Assembly: GCA_963745405.1 (NCBI GenBank)
Contig: CAVUWY010000002.1
Location: forward strand, 1,116,001-1,180,000
Length of the DNA: 64,000 nucleotides
From: C-114 sp963745405
GTDB taxonomy: Bacteria; Chloroflexota; Limnocylindria; Limnocylindrales; CSP1-4
Reading direction: 5' to 3'
Below are positions 8,779 to 19,500 of this stretch, one piece after another (within the stretch, counting starts at the first letter, position 1; each line of letters begins with the position of its first letter). The translations under genes and the position numbers were made by a program. Under the pieces are notes generated by a model. That model was given only the letters and a program-made list of their open reading frames with translations. It was not told the DNA's origin and did no database searches.

Positions 8779-10203
8779 TCAGGACCCGAGCTTGGCCGCG
8801 TTCTCGCGGACGTCGTCGAGGGTGCCGGCGAGGAAGAACGCCTGCTCCGGCAGGGTGTCGGCCTTGCCGTCGAGGATCTCCTTGAACGAGGCAACGGTGT
8901 CCTTGATCGGGACGTACTTGCCGGCCCGGCCGGTGAACACCTCGCCGACGAAGAACGGCTGGCTCATGAAGCGCTGGAGGCGGCGGGCCCGGGCGACGGT
9001 CGCCTTGTCGTCCTCGGACAGCTCGTCGATGCCGAGGATGGCGATGATGTCCTGCAGGTCGCGGTAGCGCTGCAGGAGCCGCTGCGTCTCGCGGGCGACG
9101 TCGTAGTGGTCCTGGCCGACGACGAGCGGGTCGAGGACCCGCGACGTCGAGGTGAGCGGGTCGACCGCCGGGTAGATGCCGAGCTCGGTGATGTAGCGCT
9201 CGAGGCGGATCGTCGAGTCGAGGTGGCCGAAGGTCGTGGCCGGGGCCGGGTCGGTGTAGTCGTCGGCCGGCACGAAGACCGCCTGCAGGCTCGTGATGGA
9301 GCCCTTCTTGGTCGAAGTGATCCGCTCCTGAAGGGCGGCCATCTCGGTAGCGAGGTTCGGCTGGTAGCCGACCGCCGACGGCATCCGCCCGAGGAGGGCC
9401 GACACTTCGGAGCCGGCCTGGGTGAAACGGAAGATGTTGTCGATGAAGAGGAGGACGTCGCGGCCCTCGTCGTCGCGGAAGTACTCGGCCATCGTCAGGG
9501 CCGACAGGCCGACCCGCTGGCGGGCGCCGGGCGGCTCGTTCATCTGGCCGAAGACGAAGGCCGTCTTGGCGATGACGCCGGACTCGGTCATCTCGTGGAT
9601 GAGGTCGTTGCCCTCGCGGCTGCGCTCGCCGACGCCGGCGAACACGGAATAGCCGGCGTGCTCCTGGGCGACGTTCCGGATGAGCTCCTGGATGATGACC
9701 GTCTTGCCGACGCCGGCCCCGCCGAAGATCCCGATCTTGCCGCCCTTCTTGAACGGGCAGATGAGGTCGATGACCTTGATGCCGGTCTCGAACACCTCGA
9801 CGTCGGTGACCTGCTGGTCGAACGGCGGCGGGGCGCGGTGGATCGGCAGGTACTGGGTCGCCTCGACCGGCCCCTTCTCGTCGATCGGCTTGCCGAGGAC
9901 GTCGAAGACGCGGCCGAGGGTGACCTCGCCGACCGGCACCATGATCGGCGAGCCGCTGTCGACTACCGAGAGGCCACGGGCGAGGCCGTCGGTCGTCGTC
10001 ATGGCCACGGTCCGGACCCAGTTGTTGCCGAGGTGCTGCTGGACCTCGCAGGTGAGCGGCTCCTGGCCCTCACGCTGGATGAGGACGGCGTTGTAGATGG
10101 ACGGCAGCTGGCCGGCCGGGAACTCGATGTCGACGACGGCGCCGGTGATCTGGATCACCCGGCCGATCGCCTTGGCGGTGGCGGTGGCGGTGGCGGTCGC
10201 CAT
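8779..10203 (-). CDS. atpD: F-type ATP synthase beta subunit
   Basis: 474-residue catalytic subunit. Walker A GGAGVGKTVIIQEL near residue 160, catalytic GERSREGND, Walker B VLLFIDNIFRF, and ALLGRMPSAVGYQPNLATEM. All catalytic residues appear intact. The N-terminus carries a short Ala-Thr repeat (ATATATATAK), encoded by a GGTGGC-type six-base repeat just after the ATG at 10203. An AGGAGG lies upstream but about 12 bases from the ATG, a long spacing. Confidence 0.97.
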   Translation of the reverse strand: MATATATATAKAIGRVIQITGAVVDIEFPAGQLPSIYNAVLIQREGQEPLTCEVQQHLGNNWVRTVAMTTTDGLARGLSVVDSGSPIMVPVGEVTLGRVFDVLGKPIDEKGPVEATQYLPIHRAPPPFDQQVTDVEVFETGIKVIDLICPFKKGGKIGIFGGAGVGKTVIIQELIRNVAQEHAGYSVFAGVGERSREGNDLIHEMTESGVIAKTAFVFGQMNEPPGARQRVGLSALTMAEYFRDDEGRDVLLFIDNIFRFTQAGSEVSALLGRMPSAVGYQPNLATEMAALQERITSTKKGSITSLQAVFVPADDYTDPAPATTFGHLDSTIRLERYITELGIYPAVDPLTSTSRVLDPLVVGQDHYDVARETQRLLQRYRDLQDIIAILGIDELSEDDKATVARARRLQRFMSQPFFVGEVFTGRAGKYVPIKDTVASFKEILDGKADTLPEQAFFLAGTLDDVRENAAKLGS

Positions 10204-10237
10204 GGTCTGTCGGTACCTCCTCTGCGTCCGGGCCGGC

Positions 10238-11089
10238 TCAGCGGGCCCGGGCGCCGGTCGCGATCTCGATCATCTCGCGGGTGATGTTCGCCTGGCGAAC
10301 CTTGTTGTACTCGAGGGTCAGGTCGTCGATGAGCTCCTGGGCGTTATCGGTGGCGTTCTTCATCGCGATCATCTTGCTCGACTGCTCGCTCGCCTTGTTC
10401 TCGAGGACGGCCTGGAACAGGCGGGTCGCCACGTAGCGGGGGACGAGCTGCTCGAGGACGGCGCCCGGGTTCGGCTCGAAGATGAACTGGTTGCCGGGGA
10501 TGCCGGTCGTGTCCTCGTTCGGCGTGATCGGCAGGAGCGGGTCGAGCGTCGGCCGCTGGGTCAGGGTCGAGACGAAATGCGAGTAGACGATGTCGACCCG
10601 GCCGAAGGCGCCGCCGAGGAACCCGTCGGTGATGAGGCGGGCCAGGGGCACGACGTCGGCGAACGACGGTCGGTCGCCGAAACCGTCGAAATGGGCCTCC
10701 AGGGGGACCCGGTTGCGGCGCATCGCGTCGCGGCCCTTGCGGCCCACGGTCACGACCGCGAGCTCGCCCTGGTAGTCGGCGATGTCGCGGGCGACGAAGC
10801 GGATCGTGTTCGTGTTGAGCGGCCCGGCCAGGCCGGCGTCGGTCGTGACGAGGACGATGACCCGCTTGCCCTCCGTGCGGGCGGCGAGGAGCGGATGCGA
10901 GTCCTCCCCGAGGACGGCGGCGAGGTCGGCGAGGACCTCGTCGATCTTCTGGCTGTAGGGACGGGCGGCGAGGGTGGCGTCCTGGGCGCGCTTGAGCTTC
11001 GAGGCAGCGACGAACTGCATCGCCCGGGTGATCTGCTTGATGTTCCGGTCGGCCGCTATCCGCCGCCGGATGTCACGCTGGCTCGCCAC
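10238..11089 (-). CDS. atpG: F-type ATP synthase gamma subunit
   Basis: 283-residue central stalk subunit. N-terminal coiled-coil helix DIRRRIAADRNIKQITRAMQ with FVAASKLKRAQ, and the C-terminal helix ending in ELIDDLTLEYNKVRQANIT and REMIEIATGA, which rotate inside the alpha3beta3 ring. Starts at GTG 11089. Between atpA and atpD in the canonical order. Confidence 0.96.
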   Translation of the reverse strand: MASQRDIRRRIAADRNIKQITRAMQFVAASKLKRAQDATLAARPYSQKIDEVLADLAAVLGEDSHPLLAARTEGKRVIVLVTTDAGLAGPLNTNTIRFVARDIADYQGELAVVTVGRKGRDAMRRNRVPLEAHFDGFGDRPSFADVVPLARLITDGFLGGAFGRVDIVYSHFVSTLTQRPTLDPLLPITPNEDTTGIPGNQFIFEPNPGAVLEQLVPRYVATRLFQAVLENKASEQSSKMIAMKNATDNAQELIDDLTLEYNKVRQANITREMIEIATGARAR

Positions 11090-11128
11090 GCGTCCGTTCC
11101 GCTTCTTCCGCTGGTTCCGTGCCGGCCG

Positions 11129-12661
<1,533 letters not shown>

Positions 12662-12700
12662 GAAGTGATCCTCCGTGTCGGGCGTCGGGGCCCGCGGTGT

Positions 12701-13246
12701 CTAGCGGGTGCCCGCCACGAGTTGGTCGCGGAGCCGCTCGAGGCGACCCCGCACGCTGGCATCGATGAGGCGGTCGCCGACGCGGACCGTCAGGCCGCCG
12801 ATGAGGTCGGGGTCGACGGTGCTGGTGAGTCGCACGGTCTGGCCGGTCATCGCCTCGATGCGGGCCTGGACGGCGGCGGTCTCCGCGGCGGCGAGCGGGG
12901 CTGCGCTCGTGACCGTGGCCGCCGCGACGTTCCGCATCCGGTCGACGAGGCGGCCGTAGTCGGTGGAGAGCGCCGGCAGGAGGGCCAGCCGTCCCCGCTG
13001 GTCGAGGAGCTTGACGAGGTTGACCGCCGCCGGGCTGATCCGGTCGCCGAGCGCGGTGCCGAGCACCTTCGCCCGCTGGCGGAGCGGAACGGCCGGGCTG
13101 TTCACGATCCGGGCGACGACCGGGTCGCTCACCACGGTCGCGGCGAGGCGGAGGTCGTCCGCCCAGCGGTCGTACGACCCGTCACGCGCGGCGATCTCGA
13201 AGACGGCCTCGGCGTAGCGGCGAGCGGCGGTGGTCGGTCGGGCCAT
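12701..13246 (-). CDS. atpH: F-type ATP synthase delta subunit
   Basis: 181-residue peripheral stalk subunit (OSCP-like). N-terminal helical domain beginning with TAARRYAEAVFEIAARDGSY, and the C-terminal signature PDLIGGLTVRVGDRLIDASV followed by RGRLERLRDQL. Connects subunit b to the top of alpha. Twelve bases after atpF. Confidence 0.95.
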   Translation of the reverse strand: MARPTTAARRYAEAVFEIAARDGSYDRWADDLRLAATVVSDPVVARIVNSPAVPLRQRAKVLGTALGDRISPAAVNLVKLLDQRGRLALLPALSTDYGRLVDRMRNVAAATVTSAAPLAAAETAAVQARIEAMTGQTVRLTSTVDPDLIGGLTVRVGDRLIDASVRGRLERLRDQLVAGTR

Positions 13247-13258
13247 GGATCCGGTCCG

Positions 13259-13822
13259 TCAGTTCCGCGAGCCGTTGGCCGCGCTCTCGCGGAGGAACTC
13301 CTCCACGAGCCGCCGCTGCGACTCGCCGGTCATCGACTGGCCGACGACCTTGCCGGCGGCAGCCAGGGCGAGATCGGCCACCTCCGTGCGGAGGTCGGCG
13401 ATCGCCCGCTGCTTCTCGGCGTCGATGTCGGCCGCGGCCTGCTCGCGCAGGCGCTCGAGGTCGGCCTTGGTCGCCGCGATGTCGGCGTCCCGGCTCTCCT
13501 GGGCGACCTTCTGGGCCCGCTCGAGGATCTCGCGGGCCTCCCGTCGCGCCTCACCGAGGGTGGCGACGCGTTCGGCCTCGGCGTTGGCCCGGTCGAGCTG
13601 GGCCTGCTCGGCATCGGCCAGGCCCTTCGCGATCCGCTCCTTGCGCTCGGCGAGCGTGCGCTGGACGGGCTTCAGGGCGAAGGTCCAGAGGATGGCGAAG
13701 AAGATGATGAAGTTGGTCGCGCTGACGATCACCCAGAAGAGGTTGATCTGGAAGAGCGGCTCTGACGCGGCCAGCCGGACGACCCCGTGCCCGACCTGGG
13801 TCGCGATCGCCAGGAATTCCAC
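13259..13822 (-). CDS. atpF: F-type ATP synthase b subunit
   Basis: 187 residues: one N-terminal membrane helix (FWVIVSATNFIIFFAILWTF, about residues 29-48), a basic turn, then a long charged coiled coil to about residue 165 that forms the peripheral stalk. KERIAKGLADAEQAQLDRA is typical of the dimerisation region. A single b gene is present, with no b-prime. Between atpE and atpH. Confidence 0.95.
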   Translation of the reverse strand: MEFLAIATQVGHGVVRLAASEPLFQINLFWVIVSATNFIIFFAILWTFALKPVQRTLAERKERIAKGLADAEQAQLDRANAEAERVATLGEARREAREILERAQKVAQESRDADIAATKADLERLREQAAADIDAEKQRAIADLRTEVADLALAAAGKVVGQSMTGESQRRLVEEFLRESAANGSRN

Positions 13823-13845
13823 GATCCGTACTCCCTGCGGGACGA

Positions 13846-14067
13846 TTACTTCGCCGGCTGGATGAAGATCGCGAGCAGGCCGACGACGATCGCCAGGACG
13901 CCGAGTCCTTCGGCGAACGCCGCGAGGATGATGGCGATGCCGCGGACCTGACCGGCCGCGTCCGGGTTTCGTCCGATGGCCGAGGCGGCCAGCCCGCCGA
14001 GGATGCCGATGCCGATGCCGGGGCCGATGACCCCGAGGGCGGCGAGCCCGGCGCCGAAGTACTCCAT
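13846..14067 (-). CDS. atpE: F-type ATP synthase c subunit (proton type)
   Basis: 73-residue two-helix proteolipid of the rotor ring. Helix 1 has the glycine-rich GPGIGIGILGG, the polar loop has the conserved RNP, and helix 2 carries the ion-binding Glu53 in AAFAEGLGVLAIV. No Gln in helix 1 and no Ser/Thr following the Glu, so the sodium-binding pattern is absent and proton coupling is expected. Confidence 0.96.
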   Translation of the reverse strand: MEYFGAGLAALGVIGPGIGIGILGGLAASAIGRNPDAAGQVRGIAIILAAFAEGLGVLAIVVGLLAIFIQPAK

Positions 14068-14141
14068 TCGAGATCTCCTCCTACCTGCCCGGGCTGTGCC
14101 AGCCCGGGTACATGGGACCGATGGTCGCGCCCCGCGGCGCC

Positions 14142-15182
14142 TCAGTGAGCCGGCGAGAGTCCCTGCGACTCCGCCGCGTGGATGGTCGCCACCACGTCTT
14201 CCGCGACGTGACCCTCCTCGTGATCGTGGCTTTCGATGGCCAGGGTGATGAAGACGAGCGTCAGGACGCTGAAGATCAGGGCCTGGATCGCGTTGAGCAG
14301 GAAGTCGAGCCCCAGGAGGGCGACCGGGACGACGGCGAGGGTGAGACCGGTGACGACACCGAGGGCGACCTCACCGCCGTAGATGTTGCCGAAGAGCCGC
14401 ATCGATAGGGTGATCGGCTTGACGAACTCGAGCATGAGCTCGACCAGGCCGACGAACAGGGCGATGACGCCCGTCCCGATGCCCTGACGGAACTCGTAGA
14501 ACGGGAAGAACTTGCCGAGGTAGCCCCGCACGCCGAGGCGGTGGAATCCCTCGAACTCGAAGATGGCGAACGAGACGAGGGCGAGGCCGAGGGTGATGTT
14601 GACGTCGCTCGACGGGGCCCGCAGCTCCTCTACCCGCCCGACCGGCGGGACGAGCCCGATCCAGTTCGAGAAGAGGATGAGCAGGAAGAACGAGACGAAG
14701 ATCGGGACGTACGGCCGGCCGCTCTCGCCGGCCAGGCCGACGCCGAAGTCGGAGAGCGACTCGTACAGGGTCTCGTAGGCGTTCTGGGCCGCTCCCGGCA
14801 TCATCTTCCGGCCGACCATGAGGATCGAGACCACGAGGATCAGGATGATCACGATCCATTGGGTCAGGATCGTCGAGCTGATGCTCGGGTAGAAGACGAT
14901 GAGCTGCGAGGCGTCCGGTGGCGGCGCCGAGGTAAGCGGCAGGACGACGTGCGGAGCCGGGAACTCGAGGGTCCCCTGGATGTAGCAGACGGGGAAGGCG
15001 CAGGCCTCGCCGGGCGCTCCGCCCTTGGGGAACGGCGGCGCGAAGATGATGGCGGCGACATCGAGGAGGATGACGACCGCGATGAGCGTGAACCAGCGGC
15101 TCGACAGCCCGCGTCCGCGGGGCGTCGGCGCGGCGCCGGGCTCGTCGGGGACCCCTCCGGGTGCGACCTGCTCGCTCGTCAC
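14142..15182 (-). CDS. atpB: F-type ATP synthase a subunit
   Basis: About 346-residue membrane stator. The key helix has SMRLFGNIYGGEVALGVV with the essential Arg, and the last helix has NAIQALIFSVLTLVFITLA. A region of about 60 residues between the first helix and the core, with two Cys (GEACAFPVCYIQG), is extracytoplasmic and longer than in E. coli. I prefer GTG at 15182 because GGAG precedes it at normal spacing; GTG 15197 would add five residues and has no ribosome site. The C-terminus is His/Glu-rich. Confidence 0.92.
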   Translation of the reverse strand: MTSEQVAPGGVPDEPGAAPTPRGRGLSSRWFTLIAVVILLDVAAIIFAPPFPKGGAPGEACAFPVCYIQGTLEFPAPHVVLPLTSAPPPDASQLIVFYPSISSTILTQWIVIILILVVSILMVGRKMMPGAAQNAYETLYESLSDFGVGLAGESGRPYVPIFVSFFLLILFSNWIGLVPPVGRVEELRAPSSDVNITLGLALVSFAIFEFEGFHRLGVRGYLGKFFPFYEFRQGIGTGVIALFVGLVELMLEFVKPITLSMRLFGNIYGGEVALGVVTGLTLAVVPVALLGLDFLLNAIQALIFSVLTLVFITLAIESHDHEEGHVAEDVVATIHAAESQGLSPAH

Positions 15183-15267
15183 ACTCGCTCCACACACAGG
15201 AGCGCGGCGTCAGCCGCGCTCGGTTCCTCCACCACCGGTCCGTCGGACCGCTTCGCCCGTCTGACCG

Positions 15268-15489
15268 TTATTCGATCGTGCTCAGGAACCTGCTCACCAA
15301 CCTGACGATCGCGACGGTCCCGGCCCCAGCGCCGAGGAAGAAGCCGACGATCAAGAAGATCGGGAGGGTCCCCAACTGCCCATCGACCCAGCGGCCGGCG
15401 AGCACGCCGATCAGGGTCGTTACCAGGAGTGAGATGCCGATCTCAGAGAAGAGGGCGACGTAGGCCCATCCCCGGCCGGGCTCGATCAT
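15268..15489 (-). CDS. AtpZ/AtpI-family small membrane protein
   Basis: 73-residue two-helix membrane protein (WAYVALFSEIGISLLVTTLI and LPIFLIVGFFLGAGAGTVAI) at the head of the atp operon. Position, size and the GxxxGxxxD turn (GVLAGRWVDGQLG) match the AtpZ/AtpI family (PF09527), linked to c-ring assembly or Mg/Ca transport. ATG at 15489. Confidence 0.8.
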   Translation of the reverse strand: MIEPGRGWAYVALFSEIGISLLVTTLIGVLAGRWVDGQLGTLPIFLIVGFFLGAGAGTVAIVRLVSRFLSTIE

Positions 15490-15512
15490 GGGCGACCTGA
15501 CAAGGCCGCCGG

Positions 15513-15542
15513 AGTATAGCAGCTGCCATTTCCGAGCGGCAA
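15513..15542 (-). promoter_or_regulatory. Promoter of the atp operon
   Basis: On the minus strand: -35 TTGCCG (15542-15537), 18-base spacer, -10 TATACT (15518-15513). Transcription would start near 15506, 17 bases before the atpZ/I start codon. It stands out in a region this GC-rich. Confidence 0.7.
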
Positions 15543-15590
15543 TCGAGCGGCGGGTCTGACGACCGCCGGCGCGGGCCCCTGCCGCCCGGT

Positions 15591-16433
15591 TCAGGGCTTG
15601 AAGATGAGCCCCTGGCCGGTCGGGAGGAGCAGGACCTGGACACCACGTTCGGCGGCGAACGCGTCGAAGGCATGCTTCTGGTTGACATGGGGCAGGTGGC
15701 CGTAGTCGTCCAGGATCATGACCGCCCCGCTGACGAGTCGGTCCCAGAAGTGCTCCGCTGCGGCGATCTCCGGGACCACGAGGTTCATGTCGATGGAGAG
15801 GTAGCTGACCGCGGTAGGCGTCACCTGGCTGAGGGTGTCGGGAATGGGACCGCGGACCAGGACGACGTTCGGGAACGGGCGAAACGCCTCGGTCACGTCC
15901 TCGAAGGAATTGCCGTAGTGGGCGTACATCTCACGGCTGACTCCGAGCGCTCGCTCCTCCGGCGTGATGTATTCGTCGACCATCCCGCTGAAGGTGTCCA
16001 TGAGGTAGAACGTCTTGTCGAGGCTGCCGAAGTCGAGGTAGTCGACGACGGCCCGGGAGAAGCCACCGCGATTGACGCCGCACTCGACGAAGTCGCCGTC
16101 GAGACGCGCCGCTCGCCAGGCCGCCCACAGGATGACGTGGTAGCGCCAGCGGACGTCGCGGCTGCGGCTCCACGACTCGCGGTCGTCGCCGAGCTCGGTC
16201 GCGTGGATGAATGCCGGGTCGGCGAGGAATTCCGGGTTGTGCCACGACACGAGGTTGTCGCCGGCGAAGCTCGGCATCGTCCGCATCGGAACCCGGCCCC
16301 GCAGGTGGTCGACGACAGCCCGGACCTCGAGTTCGGCAGGTGGTACGCGAGGCTCGACGTAAAGCTCCTGCCGAAGCCATCGCTTGGTGCGGCTGGGGAC
16401 CAGCCGCCTGACCAGATCACGGGCGATCGACAC
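15591..16433 (-). CDS. TylF/MycF-like class I SAM methyltransferase
   Basis: About 280 residues. The SAM-binding core begins GDFVECGVNRGGFSRAVVDYL, followed by FYLMDTFSGM, a NVVLVRGPIPDTL segment, the acidic LSIDMNLVVPE strand, and GAVMILDDYGHLPH, which matches the metal-binding D-D-Y-G pattern of macrocin O-methyltransferase (TylF/MycF) relatives. Such enzymes methylate sugar hydroxyls in glycans and antibiotics. I start at GTG 16433, with GGGAG about seven bases upstream; GTG 16493 would add 20 residues and lacks a ribosome site. Sits among cell-surface genes, so a surface glycan is a likely target; that is inference. Confidence 0.75.
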   Translation of the reverse strand: MSIARDLVRRLVPSRTKRWLRQELYVEPRVPPAELEVRAVVDHLRGRVPMRTMPSFAGDNLVSWHNPEFLADPAFIHATELGDDRESWSRSRDVRWRYHVILWAAWRAARLDGDFVECGVNRGGFSRAVVDYLDFGSLDKTFYLMDTFSGMVDEYITPEERALGVSREMYAHYGNSFEDVTEAFRPFPNVVLVRGPIPDTLSQVTPTAVSYLSIDMNLVVPEIAAAEHFWDRLVSGAVMILDDYGHLPHVNQKHAFDAFAAERGVQVLLLPTGQGLIFKP

Positions 16434-16565
16434 GTGAGGACTCCCGGCCCCGGGAGCGATCGGGCGGAGCCGCCTGCCAACAGTACGAGCCACGCGGCCT
16501 GCATGGCAACGCCGAGCCGGCGATGAGCCGGCCCGACGTCGGTTCAGTTACCCGGAGTCAGGTCG

Positions 16566-19500
16566 TCAGCTGAGAGCGACGAACGCGTCGACGTCGGCGC
16601 CCTTCGTGGGCGGGCCGGTATACACGATCCGGATGGTGTGGAGGCCGCTCGTCGCGAAGCTGATCGAGTAGTTCACGTAGCGGTACGAGAGCGTGCTCGA
16701 CGTCATCGTCACGTGGGCCGCGAGGTTCCCATCGATGTAGACGTCGGCGGTGCCCCTGGTCGGTCCCCTGGCGCCGACCCAGGAGATGGAGCGGGCGGTC
16801 GTCGTGAACGACGCATCCGCACCAGCCGTCGCGGTCCGGCGCTCGTGGCCGCCGCTGTAGGCGGTGCCATTCGAGAGGAACCACGGGCTGGCGAACGTCG
16901 CCGCGGTCTCCTGAGCGAAGTGCGGGGCGAACGTTGTCCCGTAGGCGTAGGCGCCGACGTTACCGAGCTTGTCGATGCCCCGGATCCGGAAGCGATACGA
17001 GTGGCCGATCCGGGCGGTGATCAGGGCGCTGTGGGTGGTGGTGACCGAGATGCGGGTGAACGCATGGCCGTCGACGCTCTGCCACAGCTCGAACTTGGCG
17101 ACGCCGACGCCGCGATCGGTGGCGCTCCAGCCCAGGCGGATGACGACCGTGGACGCGCCGATGACCTGGCCCGCCGCCACCGACTGGCTCGGCGCGCTCG
17201 AGACCGGCCCGAAGGTGTCCTTCGGAACCTTCACCAGGACCGAGGCGATCGAAGTAAATACCCCGTCAGTGATCTTGTAGGTGAAGACGTCGTTCCCGAT
17301 GAAGCCTGCGTACGGCTTGTACGAAAGCCCGGTCCCTCCACCGGTGATGACCGCACCGCCGTGCACCGGATGGGTAGCTCCGATGATCGTAAGGACCTCG
17401 CCCGCGTCGGGATTCACGGCGTTGTCGTTCGCAAGGAGGTCTACGGGCGTGTAGCCACTGCCGGCGACGACGGTGACGATGTCACCGACAGCCGTCGGGA
17501 TGTGATTTAGGTACACGGTGAGCGATACCGTGACGGTGTTGCCCGCCGCGGTCCCGTCGAAAGCGTGGTACGAGAAGGAATCTGGTCCGACATACGCCAA
17601 TGTCGGCGTGTAGGTGAACGACCCATTAGGATTTAGGGTCAGCGCGCCGTGGCTGACGGTCGAGTCGAGCTGGGCCGTCAGCAGGCCGTGCGCGGTGTCC
17701 ACGTCACTGTCGTTGGCGAGGACGCCGGTTCCTGCGGTCGTCGTCAGACTCAGCCCCTGCTTGACGAGCAGCGGACCGTCGGCTACGGCGACCGGCGGGT
17801 CGTTCACCGCGGTCACATTGATATTGAACGTCTGCGTCGCGCTGCTATCGACTCCACCGTTCGTGACGCCGCCATTGTCGTGAAGATGAACCGTGATCGC
17901 CGCCGTGCCGTTGGCATTCGCAGCGGTGGTGAATGTGAGATCGCCGGAAGGTGAGATGGCGGGTGCGACCGAGAACAACGCAAGGTTCGTGTTGACGTCG
18001 ACGACGTAAGTCAGCCCCTGACCCGACTCGTTAGGCGGGCCGGCAGTCCCTGTGGCAAAGCCGGTCACCGTCTGCGGACCGGCATCCTCGAGCACCGTTT
18101 GGTCGGCGCCGAGCGTGAAGCTGGGCGCGTCGTTGACCGGCGTGATGGTTACGTTAACGTTCGCCGTGGCGACGCCGCCGTTTCCGTCGTCGATCGTGTA
18201 GGTGAACGTGTCAGGGCCGTTCGCGTCCGGGGTGGGCGTGTACGTCACCGTCGTGCCGCCGCCGCTTATGGAGACCGAGCCCAGGCTGCCCTGGGTCACA
18301 CCGGTGATCGTAAGAGTGTCGCCGTTGGCGTCGGAGTCGTTGGGGAGCACCGAGAATACCGTCGGTCCGGAGTCCTCGAGGACGGCCGGCGGTGTATCGT
18401 CGGTGGCGACTGGATCGACGTTGGTGATCGTGAACGTCGTACTCACGGCGCTCGTGAGTCCGGCCCGGGTGGCGGTAAGGGTGAAGTCACCCGACTTATC
18501 CATATTGCAGCCGGCGAACTGCGCCACGCCGGCGGCGGCTGCCTTGGTGTTGCCGCCTGTGCATGTAAGGGTGGCGCCACCGGCAGGCGGCGAGATGGTC
18601 AGCGCGACGACATCGTTCGCCGTCGTGACGACGTTGCCGTAAGCATCCTCGATCGAGACGTCAGGCTGGGTGGCCCAGGCCGACGCGCCCGGACCACCGC
18701 CGGGCTGGAGTGTGAAGGCGAGCTTGGCCTTGGCGCCGACAATGACGACGACTGATGCGCTGTCGTCCGTGGGGTTGCCATTGAGCGTGGCGTGGATGTG
18801 GGCTGTCCCGATCGTGCCGCTTGTGAGCGTGGCGGTGTAGGTCCCGTTGTGATGGTCGGTGACGCCCGACAGGGCGCCGATGTCGGTCGAAAGGACGACG
18901 AGGTCGCCGCCGACGGTCAAGTTGTTCCCGCCGGCATCCTTCGTCTGCACGGTGATCGTCGACGTGCCGTCGGTCGTCATCGAAACGGGCGCTGAGCTGA
19001 CTGTCGAGTTGTGGAAGTCCGCGGCACCGGGGCCGAACACCACGGACGCGGTGTCGGTCAAGGCAAGACCGCCTAGCGTGCCGCTCAGGTGGTCGGTCTC
19101 TGCCGTCGCGTCCGTCAGGCTGGCCGTGTACGTGCCGTCGCCGTTGTCGCTGAAGTCGGACAGCACGCCGTGGTCGGTCTGCAGGAGGAACGTGTCGCCA
19201 CCGGTCGAGAGGTCGTTACCTCCGGCATCCTTTGCCTGGATCGTGATGGTCGAGCTGTCATCGGTCGTGGTCGAGGTCGGTTGGGCCGTGATCGACGACT
19301 TCGTCTTGTCGGCCGGACCGACGGTGATCGTCAGTGAGTCGCTCTCGTCGCCCGTGAGGCCGGCCTTCGTCGCGGTCAGGGTGTAGTCCCCGGCCTTGTC
19401 GATCCGACAGCCGGCGAACGTCGCCACGCCGCTGGCGACGGATTTGGGGTTGGCGGTGCAGGCCAGGTTGGCACCGCCGTCGGGAGCCGTGATGGCGAGG